From: UKL13-2 sp038321965
GTDB lineage: Bacteria > Pseudomonadota > Gammaproteobacteria > Burkholderiales > Usitatibacteraceae
Assembly (NCBI GenBank): GCA_038321965.1
Contig: JBBQFL010000001.1
Location: 62,001-126,000, forward strand
Direction: 5' to 3'
Length of the DNA: 64,000 bases
In this document: positions 41,881-51,269 of the stretch, piece by piece
Layout: every line of letters starts with the position of its first letter
Position numbering within the stretch: the first letter of the stretch is position 1
The notes under the pieces: generated by a model
The model's input: the letters and a program-made list of their open reading frames with translations, nothing else
Databases searched by the model: none
What the model was told of the DNA's origin: nothing
Position numbers and translations under genes: made by a program

Positions 41881-43151
41881 ACCTGCAGATCAACAACGGC
41901 CGCCTGCTCGACGCGGCGCAGGCGCTGGATGAAGTGAATTCGATTTTCATCGTCGATGGAAGGATCGCTGCGATTGGGAGCGCGCCGGAAAACTTCAGTG
42001 CCGACAAAGTCATCGACGTCACGGGCAAGATCGTCTGTGCCGGGCTGGTGGACCTTGCCGCGCGGCTGCGCGAACCGGGCTTTGAACATAAAGCCACGCT
42101 GGAAAGCGAAATGCTTGCCGCCGTCGCGGGCGGCGTGACATCGCTGGTATGTCCGCCTGACACCGACCCGGTGCTGGACGAGCCCGGCCTGGTCGAGATG
42201 TTGAAGCGCCGCGCCAATGCCCTGCATCAGACGCGTGTCTATCCACTGGGTGCGCTGACGGTCGGGCTGCAGGGCGAACGGCTGAGCGAGATGGTGGAGT
42301 TGACCGAGGCAGGTTGCATCGGCTTTTTCAATGCCAATGAGCCGATCATCAACACCAACACGCTGTACCGGGCGATGCAGTATGCGGCGACCTATGGCTA
42401 CACCGTATGGCTGCGCGCAGAAGAATCGCATTTGGCTAACCACGGCATCGCACACGATGGCGAGGTTGCCACGCGGCTGGGTTTGGCCGGGATTCCCGTC
42501 AGCGCCGAAACGGTCATGATCGCCACCATCACCACGCTGATGCGGGAAACCGGTGCAAAGGTCCATCTGGCGCGGCTCTCCAGCCGATTGGGGGTTGATC
42601 TGGTCCGTGCTGCCAAGGCCGAGGGGCTGCCGATCAGTTGCGATGTGGGTATTCATCATCTGTTGCTCACCGATTGCGACATCGGCTATTTCGATTCGCA
42701 GTACCGTTTCGCGCCGCCGCTGCGCAGTTCGGCTGATCGCGATGCGTTGTCCCGTGGTGTGATCGACGACACCATCGACGCCATCTGCTCGGACCACACC
42801 CCGCACGATGACGACGCCAAGAACGTACCATTTGGGGAAGCGTTGCCCGGCTCTACCGGGCTCGAGTTACTGCTGCCGCTGACGTTGAAATGGGCCGAGC
42901 GGGCCGGCGTATCCGTTCCACTCGCCCTGGAAAAGATCAGTGGGAATCCTGCTCGCCTGCTTGGATTGAGCGCCGGCTCGTTAGCACCCGGCCAACCTGC
43001 GGATATCTGCGTCTTCGATCCCAAGGCATTCTGGGCGGTTACCTCACAAACTTTGCGCAGCCAGGGCAAAAATTCACCTTACCTTCGACGTGAACTTGAA
43101 GGTCGGGTGACACACACGCTGGTAGACGGAAAGCTGGTTTTCCAGTCGTAG
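41877..43151 (+). CDS. pyrX: Non-catalytic dihydroorotase subunit (PyrC'/PyrX)
   Basis: A 424-residue amidohydrolase-fold protein of the DHOase family. The metal-binding D-x-H-x-H-L-R-E-P-G motif is DLAARLREPG here: both His are missing. Other DHOase landmarks remain (SCDVGIHHLLLTD, CSDHTPHDDDAKNVPFGEA, PGSTGLE). In Pseudomonas an inactive PyrC' is required to assemble the PyrB dodecamer, and the same role is likely here. A catalytic pyrC must be elsewhere in the genome. Confidence 0.93.
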   Translation: MNLQINNGRLLDAAQALDEVNSIFIVDGRIAAIGSAPENFSADKVIDVTGKIVCAGLVDLAARLREPGFEHKATLESEMLAAVAGGVTSLVCPPDTDPVLDEPGLVEMLKRRANALHQTRVYPLGALTVGLQGERLSEMVELTEAGCIGFFNANEPIINTNTLYRAMQYAATYGYTVWLRAEESHLANHGIAHDGEVATRLGLAGIPVSAETVMIATITTLMRETGAKVHLARLSSRLGVDLVRAAKAEGLPISCDVGIHHLLLTDCDIGYFDSQYRFAPPLRSSADRDALSRGVIDDTIDAICSDHTPHDDDAKNVPFGEALPGSTGLELLLPLTLKWAERAGVSVPLALEKISGNPARLLGLSAGSLAPGQPADICVFDPKAFWAVTSQTLRSQGKNSPYLRRELEGRVTHTLVDGKLVFQS

Positions 43152-43274
43152 AAAGTTCCCAGCCACGTTCCCGATGCGGCTCGGAGGGCGGCACGTTTCG
43201 CGCTAGCCACAGGATGGCGACATGATAGACTGCCTCCAACAAATTACGGCGCGTCGTGACGCGGTCAGTCTCCC

Positions 43275-43667
43275 ATGAGCGAGAACATAGGCGCACCCAA
43301 GACGGCACTGGTCGTTGAGGACGACGATCAGATTGCCTATTTGCTGCAATTCATCCTTCAGCGCGAAGGCTACAACGTGCACCTCGCGGCGGACGGAAAA
43401 CTTGCCAGCGAGTTTATTGATACCGCGCCCCCACCGGCTATCGTCACGCTGGACGCGATGCTCCCGCACATGAGCGGCGTCGAGTTGCTTGCCGTGATTC
43501 GCGCCAAGGATGACTGGAAGGCAGTGCCGGTGCTGATGCTGACCGCCAAGGCGCAGGAGAAAGACATCGTGCACGCGCTGGAAAATGGCGCGAACGATTA
43601 CATGGTCAAGCCGTTCAAGCCCGATGAGTTGCGTGCCCGCGTACGCCTACTGGTAAAGGGAAATTGA
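43275..43667 (+). CDS. CheY-like single-domain response regulator
   Basis: A 130-residue receiver domain with no output domain. It has the acidic triad VVEDDD, the phospho-acceptor in TLDAMLPHMSGVE, Thr in MLTAKAQ and Lys in YMVKPFKPDELRARV. It is the first gene of the exopolysaccharide-like operon. The next gene starts four bases before its stop. The kinase encoded at the operon's other end is the obvious phosphodonor. Confidence 0.93.
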   Translation: MSENIGAPKTALVVEDDDQIAYLLQFILQREGYNVHLAADGKLASEFIDTAPPPAIVTLDAMLPHMSGVELLAVIRAKDDWKAVPVLMLTAKAQEKDIVHALENGANDYMVKPFKPDELRARVRLLVKGN

Positions 43668-44449
43668 TGATTGGGCGTTGGTACCTGAACTCCTTCGCCG
43701 CTGTTTTCGCAGCCTTGCTAGCCTTGCAAGCCTGGGGCGCGGAGGGACTGACATATCCGCGCACCGAGATTGCGCTGGACTACAGTCATGAGAGTCTCAC
43801 CAACAACGGCTTGAACTGGAATCTCGCGCAGCTCGACTTAAGCCGTCAGATCGCTGATCGCTACACGATCTACGGTAGTTTGCGCGAGATACATCGGTTC
43901 GGTCTCAAAGATACCGATGGCACGGCGGGCTTTTACGCTCCGCTGAGTGCAACATGGACATCCCTCCTGGAGGTGGGTGTGAGTCCGTCCCATCACGTCT
44001 CGCCGAAATATTCGCTTTTCGCTCAGCTGCACAAGACTCTCGGTAACGGCTGGGGTGTTGAGGCGGGCGTGCGGCACAGCGAATACGAGCGCTCTACGGT
44101 CGACGTCATTTCTGCCACGGCGGAGCGGTATTGGGGCAATTGGCGTGGCGCATACACGCTATACACTGGCCGACCCCAAGGCGCCGCAGCGGGCGCCGCG
44201 CATCGTTTACAGTTAACCTGTTATTACAACGAACGTAACTCCATCGGTGTCAGCTACACGACCGGTCGCGAGATGGAGAATATCGGTCCGCCAACCGGTG
44301 TGCGTGCCACCGACGTGAAAGACTGGACGATTAACGGCCGGCATTGGCTGTCGAACGCATGGGGGCTCACCTATGAGCTTGCGTCGCACCAGCAGGGAAC
44401 GTTATACCGTCGGCAAGGCCTGCGCCTCGGTGTTCGATATTCCTTCTGA
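43664..44449 (+). CDS. YaiO-like outer-membrane beta-barrel protein
   Basis: A 261-residue exported protein with a signal peptide (about 1-25). It is rich in alternating amphipathic strands with aromatic girdle residues and ends in Tyr-Ser-Phe, a typical barrel-terminal signature. It resembles the YaiO family seen beside exopolysaccharide or nfrAB-like genes. A role in polymer export or surface anchoring is inferred from the glycosyltransferase two genes on. Confidence 0.85.
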   Translation: MMIGRWYLNSFAAVFAALLALQAWGAEGLTYPRTEIALDYSHESLTNNGLNWNLAQLDLSRQIADRYTIYGSLREIHRFGLKDTDGTAGFYAPLSATWTSLLEVGVSPSHHVSPKYSLFAQLHKTLGNGWGVEAGVRHSEYERSTVDVISATAERYWGNWRGAYTLYTGRPQGAAAGAAHRLQLTCYYNERNSIGVSYTTGREMENIGPPTGVRATDVKDWTINGRHWLSNAWGLTYELASHQQGTLYRRQGLRLGVRYSF

Positions 44450-45497
44450 CCCGGTGCTGCGTCTCGCCGCCTGGGCGGGCCTTGCAGCGGTCGCATGCGT
44501 GGGTGCGATGCTGTCCGTGGTGGTGTTGCTGCGGATACGGCTGCTGCTTCGCGGCGCGCACGAGCGGCGCCTGACGGCGCGCTGGCGGCCAGTGCTGGCG
44601 CAATGCGTTGACGGCGTTCCGGCCAATATTCCGCACGTCGCACGCAACGATCATTATTTCGTGCTGCGCCTTTGGAACTATCATCACGCGCTCATGCGCG
44701 GACAGGCAGGCGACCATCTCAATGCGTTATTGCGCCGCACTGGCCTTGTAGATGCGGCGCTGCGCGTGCTCAAGCGCGGCAACACGCAAGCTCGACTGCT
44801 CGCGATCATGACTCTTGGCAATTTGCGCGAAGCGCATCTTTTGCACGAATTCCGGCAGCTTGCCGACGAACCATCGCCGTTCATTTCCCTCGCCGCCGCG
44901 CAGGCATTGCTGCAGACTGACCCCGTAGCCTCAATGCCATGGCTGCTGCTGCGCATAGTGCGGCGGGAGGACTGGCCGCTTACCCGCGTCTCGATCATGC
45001 TGCGCGAGCTTGGGCCGGATATCGTTAGCCATCCGCTGGCCGACGCGCTGCAGACCGCGGCGGCTGCAGCGGACGCCGAAGTGCAAGTGCCTCGGGTGAT
45101 CAAACTCCTCGAACTCGCCCATCCGGCCGTGGCGGCGCCTGCCGTCCGCAGCGCGATTGCGCTGGCGGGCGATAACATCACTGTGCTCGCCTCGTGTGTG
45201 CGTGCGCTTGCCGATCCCCGGGATCGCGAGCTGGCGTGTTCGTATGCCCGCCACCCCGCCTGGCAGGTGCGCGTGACGGCCGCCATTGCGCTACGCCGTT
45301 TTGCGGCTCCGGAAGATCGCAAGCTGCTCGTCGACATGCTTTCCGATCCGCACTGGTGGGTGCGCCACAGCGCGGCCGAGACGTTGCTCGCATTGCCCTT
45401 CGTCACGGTCACGGACCTGAAAAAAATCCAGCGTATCCTCCCGGACCGCTTCGCTGTCGACACGTTGCGCGAGGCTATCGCCGAGCAGGCCGCTTGA
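44373..45497 (+). CDS. Membrane-anchored HEAT-repeat protein
   Basis: Up to 374 residues: one N-terminal hydrophobic helix (about 30-57), then several HEAT/armadillo-like helix pairs (ARLLAIMTLGNLREAHLL, ISLAAAQALLQTDP, VRVTAAIALRRFAAPEDRKLL, WWVRHSAAETLLALP). HEAT arrays are protein-binding scaffolds. With the ATG at 44373 the gene overlaps the barrel gene by 77 bases. GTG starts at 44430 or 44454 would remove most of this overlap, so the N-terminus is uncertain. The stop overlaps the glycosyltransferase ATG by one base (TGATG). Confidence 0.85.
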   Translation: MSLRRTSRERYTVGKACASVFDIPSDPVLRLAAWAGLAAVACVGAMLSVVVLLRIRLLLRGAHERRLTARWRPVLAQCVDGVPANIPHVARNDHYFVLRLWNYHHALMRGQAGDHLNALLRRTGLVDAALRVLKRGNTQARLLAIMTLGNLREAHLLHEFRQLADEPSPFISLAAAQALLQTDPVASMPWLLLRIVRREDWPLTRVSIMLRELGPDIVSHPLADALQTAAAAADAEVQVPRVIKLLELAHPAVAAPAVRSAIALAGDNITVLASCVRALADPRDRELACSYARHPAWQVRVTAAIALRRFAAPEDRKLLVDMLSDPHWWVRHSAAETLLALPFVTVTDLKKIQRILPDRFAVDTLREAIAEQAA

Positions 45498-46912
45498 TGC
45501 CGTTGATTGGTTTCATCGACGGGCTGCAAATTTTCTTTCTGCTGTATTTCATCGGCATCAATTTCGGCTACCTTGCCTTGAATGTGATGTCGTTCCCGAG
45601 CCTCAAACGCTATCTGGATGCGCATAGCCTGGATGACATGCCGCGCACCCAGTCCGGATTCGAGCCGCCGGTCTCTATCATCGTACCCGCGTATAACGAG
45701 GAAGCGACAATCGCCGCCTCGCTGCGCTCGATCATGCAGTTGGAGTACCTGGAGTACGAAGTCATCGTGGTTAACGATGGCTCAAAAGACGGCACGCTGG
45801 CCGTGCTCAAGCGTGAGTTCGCGCTCGAACGTTTCCCCGAGGCCTATTGGCGGCGCATCGACTCGAAGCGGGTGCGCGCAATTTACCGTTCGCCTGAGTA
45901 TCCCAATCTACGCGTGATCGACAAGGAAAATGGCGGCAAGGCCGACGCGCTCAACGCCGGCATCAACGCCGCCCGTTACCCGCTCTTTTGCGGGGTGGAT
46001 GCCGATTCCATCCTTCAGCGCGACAGCTTGCGGCGTGTGGTCGAGCCTTTTCTTGAGGACCCGCTGACGATCGCGACAGGCGGCACTGTGCGGGTAGCCA
46101 ATGGGTGTGTCGTCAATAACGGTTTCCTCGAACGGGTCGGCCTGCCGACCAACATGCTTGCGCTGCTGCAGATCGTCGAGTACCTGCGTGCCTTTCTGTT
46201 CGGGCGCCTTGGTTGGACGCCGATGAATGCCGTGCTCATCATCTCTGGAGCATTCGGGGTGTTCCGCAAGGAAAGCGTCATCGCCGTCGGCGGCTACCGC
46301 CACGATACCGTCGGCGAAGACATGGAGTTGGTCGTACGCTTGCATCGCTGGCACCGGACCGAGGGTATTCCCTACCGCATCCATTTTGTGCCAGACCCGA
46401 TCTGCTGGACCGAGGCACCGGAGTCCCTGGGCGTATTGAAAAACCAGCGGGTACGCTGGCAACGGGGTTTGTGCGAAAGCCTGGTAATGAACGCCAAGCT
46501 GCTGTGCCATCCGCGCGGCGGTGCTGCGGGTTGGGTGGCCTTCCCATTTATGATGTTGTTCGAGTGCCTCGGGCCGCTCATCGAAGTGGCCGGTTACGTC
46601 TTCATGATTTTTGGTTTCTTTCTTGGCGTCGTCTCGGCAGAGGCCTTCGTCGTCTTCCTCTTCGTTGCCATCGCATTCGGCATGGCGCTGACAGCGAGCG
46701 CGCTGTTGCTGGAAGAGCTTTCGTTTCACATCTATACCCGGCCGCGTCAGTTGCTCACGCTGCTGGCCATCGTCATACTTGAGAATTTTGGCTATCGACA
46801 GCTAAATTCAGTTTGGCGCTTATGGGGACTGCTGCGCTGGGCCAGTGGCAAAAAGGGCGGGTGGGGAACGATGACGCGCACGGCAAGTTGGCAGCAAGGC
46901 AACGCGCAATGA
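45497..46912 (+). CDS. Processive family 2 glycosyltransferase (PgaC/BcsA-like)
   Basis: A 471-residue inner-membrane polysaccharide synthase. It has an N-terminal membrane helix, then the GT2 domain with VSIIVPAYNEE, VNDGSKDG, the metal DADS, the GEDMEL base region and the QRVRWQRG acceptor motif of processive synthases. Four C-terminal hydrophobic helices follow. This layout is shared by poly-N-acetylglucosamine, hyaluronan and cellulose synthases; the sugar cannot be assigned. It is tightly coupled to the HEAT gene before it and the kinase gene after it (ATGA). Confidence 0.92.
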   Translation: MPLIGFIDGLQIFFLLYFIGINFGYLALNVMSFPSLKRYLDAHSLDDMPRTQSGFEPPVSIIVPAYNEEATIAASLRSIMQLEYLEYEVIVVNDGSKDGTLAVLKREFALERFPEAYWRRIDSKRVRAIYRSPEYPNLRVIDKENGGKADALNAGINAARYPLFCGVDADSILQRDSLRRVVEPFLEDPLTIATGGTVRVANGCVVNNGFLERVGLPTNMLALLQIVEYLRAFLFGRLGWTPMNAVLIISGAFGVFRKESVIAVGGYRHDTVGEDMELVVRLHRWHRTEGIPYRIHFVPDPICWTEAPESLGVLKNQRVRWQRGLCESLVMNAKLLCHPRGGAAGWVAFPFMMLFECLGPLIEVAGYVFMIFGFFLGVVSAEAFVVFLFVAIAFGMALTASALLLEELSFHIYTRPRQLLTLLAIVILENFGYRQLNSVWRLWGLLRWASGKKGGWGTMTRTASWQQGNAQ

Positions 46913-49041
46913 AGTTGCCCGCATTCCGGCCTCTTTTCCATCGCAACGCTGATCGTCTTGCGATCCTGGTGATGTCCCTGTTAGCACTCGGTATCACGCT
47001 GGGTATCACGCTTACCGCATGGAAGTTCGCCAACAACGCAATCGAGCTTGAGACGCGCCGACATTTCGAGCTCCGCGTGATGCAGGTACATGAAGCGATC
47101 CGGGCGCGCATGCTCGACTGCAGGCAGCTACTGCGCCGCAGCACGGAGCTGTTCGATGCCTCCAGCAGCGTGAACCGTAGCGATTGGCGCGCCTACGTTG
47201 CCAGCCTGCACCTGGAAATCGGTTGTCCAGGTATACAGGGGTTGGGTTATATAGAACGGGTGCCTGATAGCCAACGGCAGGCGCATACCGCCCGTGTGCG
47301 CGCCGGGGGTTATCCGGGCTACACCATGTGGCCGGAAGGCGACCGCGCCGAGTACGCACCGGTCGTCTACATGGAGCCTGCCAATGAGCGGAACCTCCGG
47401 TCGTTGGGTCTGGATATGGCCTTTGACCCCACACCGCGCAAGGCGCTGGAGCGGGCGATGGATACCGGGTTGGTAACACTCACCCCCAAACTACGGTTGA
47501 ACCCGCAAATCGATACCGACATGCAGACCGAGTTTGCGATGTTCCTGCCGGTCTACCGTAACGGTGTGGCGCTCGACAACGTCGCACAGCGTCGGCTCGC
47601 CACGCAGGGCTATGTCTACGCCGTGTTCCGTGCGAACAACCTGATGCGCAGTATCCTGGGCGTCGTCGGTGACGCGCGTCTGCAGATCTTCGATGGCGCC
47701 GAAACGACTGACGCCCACCTGTTGTACGACAACTTGCCCGACGTTCGCCAGACGGCACCGACAGCGGGTTCCGTGTATGTTGCCGAGTGGCATACTCCCG
47801 TAATCGACCGCGCGTGGACCGTCCGCGCGTCCTCGCTGCCCGTCTTCGAGGCTGCTGTTGACCGTAGCCGGGCGAACCTTGCTCTCGCCGTCGGCCTCGT
47901 CATCAGTTTCATGCTCGCCGCGCTCGTTGCGAGATTGTTGACGCAACAGGCGCGAGCCAGACACATGACAACCGAGCTGCGGGAAAGCCGGGAAGTGCTG
48001 GGCCTCGCGCTGGATGGATCAAACCTCGCGCTGTTCGACAGTAACCCGCAGACGGGCGTCGTGCGCATGTCAGACCGTTGGAACGCGCTGCTCGGTTATC
48101 CCGCCGAGGCCGTGCAGACCACTGTGCAGGAGCTGGAAGCGCTGGTGCACCCCGATGATCTGCCGCACCTAAGAGGTATGCTCAGCGATGTACTGGATGG
48201 CAAAACCGTCTTCTATGACATTGAGCACCGCGTGCGGCACCGCGAGGGCTACTGGATCTGGATAAGGAGTCGGGCGCGGGTCGTGGCGCGCGACAACCAA
48301 GGCCGTGCAGTGCGCCTCACGGGCACCAACTCAGATATCACCGAACGCAAGCAGATGCAGCGCATGAAAGACGAGTTCATTGCGACCGTCAACCACGAGT
48401 TGCGCACCCCCCTCACTGCGCTCATCGGATCGCTAGCGCTGCTGAAAGAGGAAAGTAGCCCGCTGTCGCCGACGGCGACGACGTTCCTCGAAATGGCCGA
48501 CAAAAACGCCGACCGGTTGGTCTCGCTGGTGAACGACATCCTGGAGATCGAGAAAATCGAGGCGGGCATGGTGGAGCTAAAGATGGAGCAAATGGCGCTT
48601 GGCCCTTTTATTGAGCAGGCATTGGCGATGAACGCGGGCTACGCAGAGCAGCACGGCACCCGCTACCAACTCGCTTCACCGCTGCCGACTGTGGAAGTCA
48701 TGGCGGATCGCGACCGACTGCAACAGGTGCTTACCAATCTACTCTCCAACGCGGCCAAATACTCTCCGTCTGGTGAGACTGTATCCGTACACGTCGAACG
48801 GCTGGATAACCGGGTGAAGATTTCCGTGACCGACCGCGGCCCCGGCGTTCCCGACGAGTTCCGCTCACGCATTTTCGGCAAGTTCGCGCAGGCCGATACC
48901 TCCGACAGCACCAAGAAGGGAGGCACGGGACTTGGGCTCGCCATATCAAAAGCGCTGGTCGAGGCGATGAACGGCCAGATCGGCTACGAATCGGCGGTGG
49001 GTGCAGGCGCGACGTTCTTTATCGTGTTACCCGTCGCGTAG
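46909..49041 (+). CDS. CHASE-PAS hybrid sensor histidine kinase (no receiver)
   Basis: A 710-residue membrane kinase. It has membrane helices near residues 15-40 and 320-345 flanking a CHASE sensor (GIQGLGYIERVP, YAPVVYMEP), then a PAS domain (LALDGSNLALFDSNP ... HPDDLPHLRGM). The HisKA box is FIATVNHELRTPLTALIGS. The HATPase has the N-box NLLSNAAKYSP and GTGLGLAISKALVEAM. CHASE domains sense small extracellular molecules. It is the last gene of the operon and probably phosphorylates the CheY-like protein at its start. Confidence 0.94.
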   Translation: MKLPAFRPLFHRNADRLAILVMSLLALGITLGITLTAWKFANNAIELETRRHFELRVMQVHEAIRARMLDCRQLLRRSTELFDASSSVNRSDWRAYVASLHLEIGCPGIQGLGYIERVPDSQRQAHTARVRAGGYPGYTMWPEGDRAEYAPVVYMEPANERNLRSLGLDMAFDPTPRKALERAMDTGLVTLTPKLRLNPQIDTDMQTEFAMFLPVYRNGVALDNVAQRRLATQGYVYAVFRANNLMRSILGVVGDARLQIFDGAETTDAHLLYDNLPDVRQTAPTAGSVYVAEWHTPVIDRAWTVRASSLPVFEAAVDRSRANLALAVGLVISFMLAALVARLLTQQARARHMTTELRESREVLGLALDGSNLALFDSNPQTGVVRMSDRWNALLGYPAEAVQTTVQELEALVHPDDLPHLRGMLSDVLDGKTVFYDIEHRVRHREGYWIWIRSRARVVARDNQGRAVRLTGTNSDITERKQMQRMKDEFIATVNHELRTPLTALIGSLALLKEESSPLSPTATTFLEMADKNADRLVSLVNDILEIEKIEAGMVELKMEQMALGPFIEQALAMNAGYAEQHGTRYQLASPLPTVEVMADRDRLQQVLTNLLSNAAKYSPSGETVSVHVERLDNRVKISVTDRGPGVPDEFRSRIFGKFAQADTSDSTKKGGTGLGLAISKALVEAMNGQIGYESAVGAGATFFIVLPVA

Positions 49042-49184
49042 GCCACCAATAAATTGGCTGCCGCATGCACTGGTGAACGCAACGCTGACTTTTCTGTCCC
49101 ACGGCCTCCAGATACTGACTACCGACAGGTTTTATACTGCGATCCTTTAGCCGAATTTGCCCGAGTCCTTTTCCTTTCGATGCC

Positions 49185-51227
49185 ATGAACCCCCTTCTTG
49201 ATTTTTCGTCCCTGCCACGTTTTTCCACTATCAAGCCAGCTGACGTAAAGCCCGCCGTTGAGCAGCTGATTGCCGACGCGCGCGTGACGGTGGAAAACAT
49301 CGCCACCACTACCGAATTGCCCACCTGGGAGAATTTCGTGACGCCGCTGGACGACGTTACCGAACGCCTCTCGCGAGCTTGGGGTGTGGTCGGCCATTTG
49401 AACGCGGTGGTCAATTCGCCAGAATTGCGCGATGCCTACAATGGCATGCTGCCGACTGTCACCGATTTCTGGGCTGGTCTATCGCAGGATGAACGCCTGT
49501 TTACCAAATACAAGCAAATAAGCGCTTCTTCAGGCATTTTGGCGCTGAACCCCGCGCAGAATAAGGCGATTGAAAATGAGTTGCGAGATTTCGTGCTTGG
49601 TGGTGCTGAGCTGGCCGCGGACAAGAAAGCGAGATTCAAGGCAATACAGGAAGAACTTTCCACGTTAATGTCCACATTCAACGACAACGTGCTCGATGCC
49701 ACCAATGCCTTCTCGCACTGCGTCGAAACCGAAGCCGAACTGGCCGGGCTGCCGGACGATGTGAAGGCCGTTGCACGGGAAGCCGCTGCGAAAGATGGAA
49801 AGCCAGGCTGGAAGCTGACGCTGCATCAGCCCTGCTTTGGGCCGGTCATGCAATATGCCAATTTTCAGCCGTTACGTCAGCATCTCTATCGGGCTTATGT
49901 CACGCGCGCCTCCGAGCTTGGTGCCGATCAGAGGTGGAATAACAGCGCCGTGATCAGCCGCATTCTGCAATTGCGCACTGAGACGGCGTCGCTGCTGGGC
50001 TTCCAAAATTACGCAGAAGTGTCGCTCGCGACCAAGATGGCAGAAACACCCGCCGAAGTGATCACGTTCATCGAGGACATGGTCGCGAAGGCAAAACCAT
50101 TCGCAGAGCGGGATTGGCGCGAATTGACCGAATTCGCGCGCGACGCGCTGGCGATGAAGCAAGTAAACGCCTGGGATGTTGCATACGTGTCGGAAAAGCT
50201 TCGCGAGCAGCGTTACGCATTTTCCGATACCGAAGTGAAGCAGTATTTTCCGGAGGCAAAAGTTCTGTCCGGGTTGTTTCGCGTCATCGAAACCCTTTAC
50301 GGTTTGGTCGTGAAACGGGCGAAGGCGGAGACCTGGCATCAAGATGTCCGCTTCTTCGATTTGGTTGATCGCTCGGGTGGGCTGGTCGGGCAGTTTTATC
50401 TCGATCTCTATGCCCGCGACGCCAAGCGCGGTGGCGCCTGGATGGACGACGCCATCAATCGTCGGCGTAAACACGAGGGTGTGAATGGCGTGCAGCACCC
50501 AGTCGCATTTCTGACATGCAATTTCGCGGCACCGGTAGGCGACAAACCAGCGTTGTTCACGCACGACGATGTCATCACGCTGTTCCACGAGTTTGGCCAC
50601 GGTCTGCATCAGTTGCTGACTGAAGTCGATGAACTCTCCGTATCCGGCATCAACGGCGTGGAATGGGATGCGGTCGAATTACCGAGTCAGTTCATGGAGA
50701 ATTTTTGTTGGGAGTGGGATGTTCTCACCCACATGACGCAGCATGTCGACACAGGAGCCACCTTGCCGCGAGCACTGTTTGACAAGATGATCGCGGCGAA
50801 GAATTTTCAGGCCGGCATGCAGTTCGTGCGGCAGCTCGAATTTAGCCTGCTCGATATGCGGCTGCACACCAGATTTGATGCGGGCAAAGACGATCTACTC
50901 GCACTGATCGAGGGCGTTCGCAAACAGGTGGCGGTGGTGAACTATCCAGATTTCAATCGCTCCACCTATGCGTTCGGACATATTTTCGGCGGTGGCTATG
51001 CGGCCGGCTACTACAGCTATAAATGGGCCGAAGTCCTGTCGGCGGACGCGTATGCCGCCTTCGAAGAGTCGGGCGTACTCAATGCCGAAACCGGCGCCCG
51101 TTTTCGCCGCGAGGTTCTTGCACGCGGCGGCAGCCGACCTGCACTCGCTTCGTTCACCGCGTTCCGCGGCAGGAAGCCCGAGATGGAAGCACTGTTACGG
51201 CATAATGGAATGAAGCTTGCTGCGTAG
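49185..51227 (+). CDS. prlC: Oligopeptidase A (M3 metallopeptidase)
   Basis: A 680-residue cytosolic zinc oligopeptidase that degrades signal peptides and short peptides. The HEFGHGLHQLL zinc motif with the downstream Glu in VEWDAVELPSQFMENF is intact. FGHIFGGGYAAGYYSYKWAEVLSADAY is family-typical. Length agrees with E. coli PrlC. It has its own 143-base upstream gap (49042-49184) with no clear promoter that I can assign. Confidence 0.96.
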   Translation: MNPLLDFSSLPRFSTIKPADVKPAVEQLIADARVTVENIATTTELPTWENFVTPLDDVTERLSRAWGVVGHLNAVVNSPELRDAYNGMLPTVTDFWAGLSQDERLFTKYKQISASSGILALNPAQNKAIENELRDFVLGGAELAADKKARFKAIQEELSTLMSTFNDNVLDATNAFSHCVETEAELAGLPDDVKAVAREAAAKDGKPGWKLTLHQPCFGPVMQYANFQPLRQHLYRAYVTRASELGADQRWNNSAVISRILQLRTETASLLGFQNYAEVSLATKMAETPAEVITFIEDMVAKAKPFAERDWRELTEFARDALAMKQVNAWDVAYVSEKLREQRYAFSDTEVKQYFPEAKVLSGLFRVIETLYGLVVKRAKAETWHQDVRFFDLVDRSGGLVGQFYLDLYARDAKRGGAWMDDAINRRRKHEGVNGVQHPVAFLTCNFAAPVGDKPALFTHDDVITLFHEFGHGLHQLLTEVDELSVSGINGVEWDAVELPSQFMENFCWEWDVLTHMTQHVDTGATLPRALFDKMIAAKNFQAGMQFVRQLEFSLLDMRLHTRFDAGKDDLLALIEGVRKQVAVVNYPDFNRSTYAFGHIFGGGYAAGYYSYKWAEVLSADAYAAFEESGVLNAETGARFRREVLARGGSRPALASFTAFRGRKPEMEALLRHNGMKLAA

Positions 51228-51269
51228 TCACTGAGTCTTAAGCCCGACGGCAAATTGGAGGATATTTTT

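Noticed and set aside
41691..42806. 371-codon open frame on the minus strand
   Set aside because: It is antisense to pyrB and pyrC', both of which are unmistakable. The predicted product is low-complexity and motif-free.
44684..45625. 313-codon minus-strand frame across the HEAT and GT2 genes
   Set aside because: Ser/Arg/Ala-rich antisense translation of high-GC codons. The plus-strand genes have clear domains.
45908..46729. 273-codon minus-strand frame inside the GT2 gene
   Set aside because: Antisense shadow, His/Asp-rich, no domain.
49872..50609. 245-codon minus-strand frame inside prlC
   Set aside because: Antisense to a full-length M3 peptidase with intact HEFGH motif; no motif of its own.
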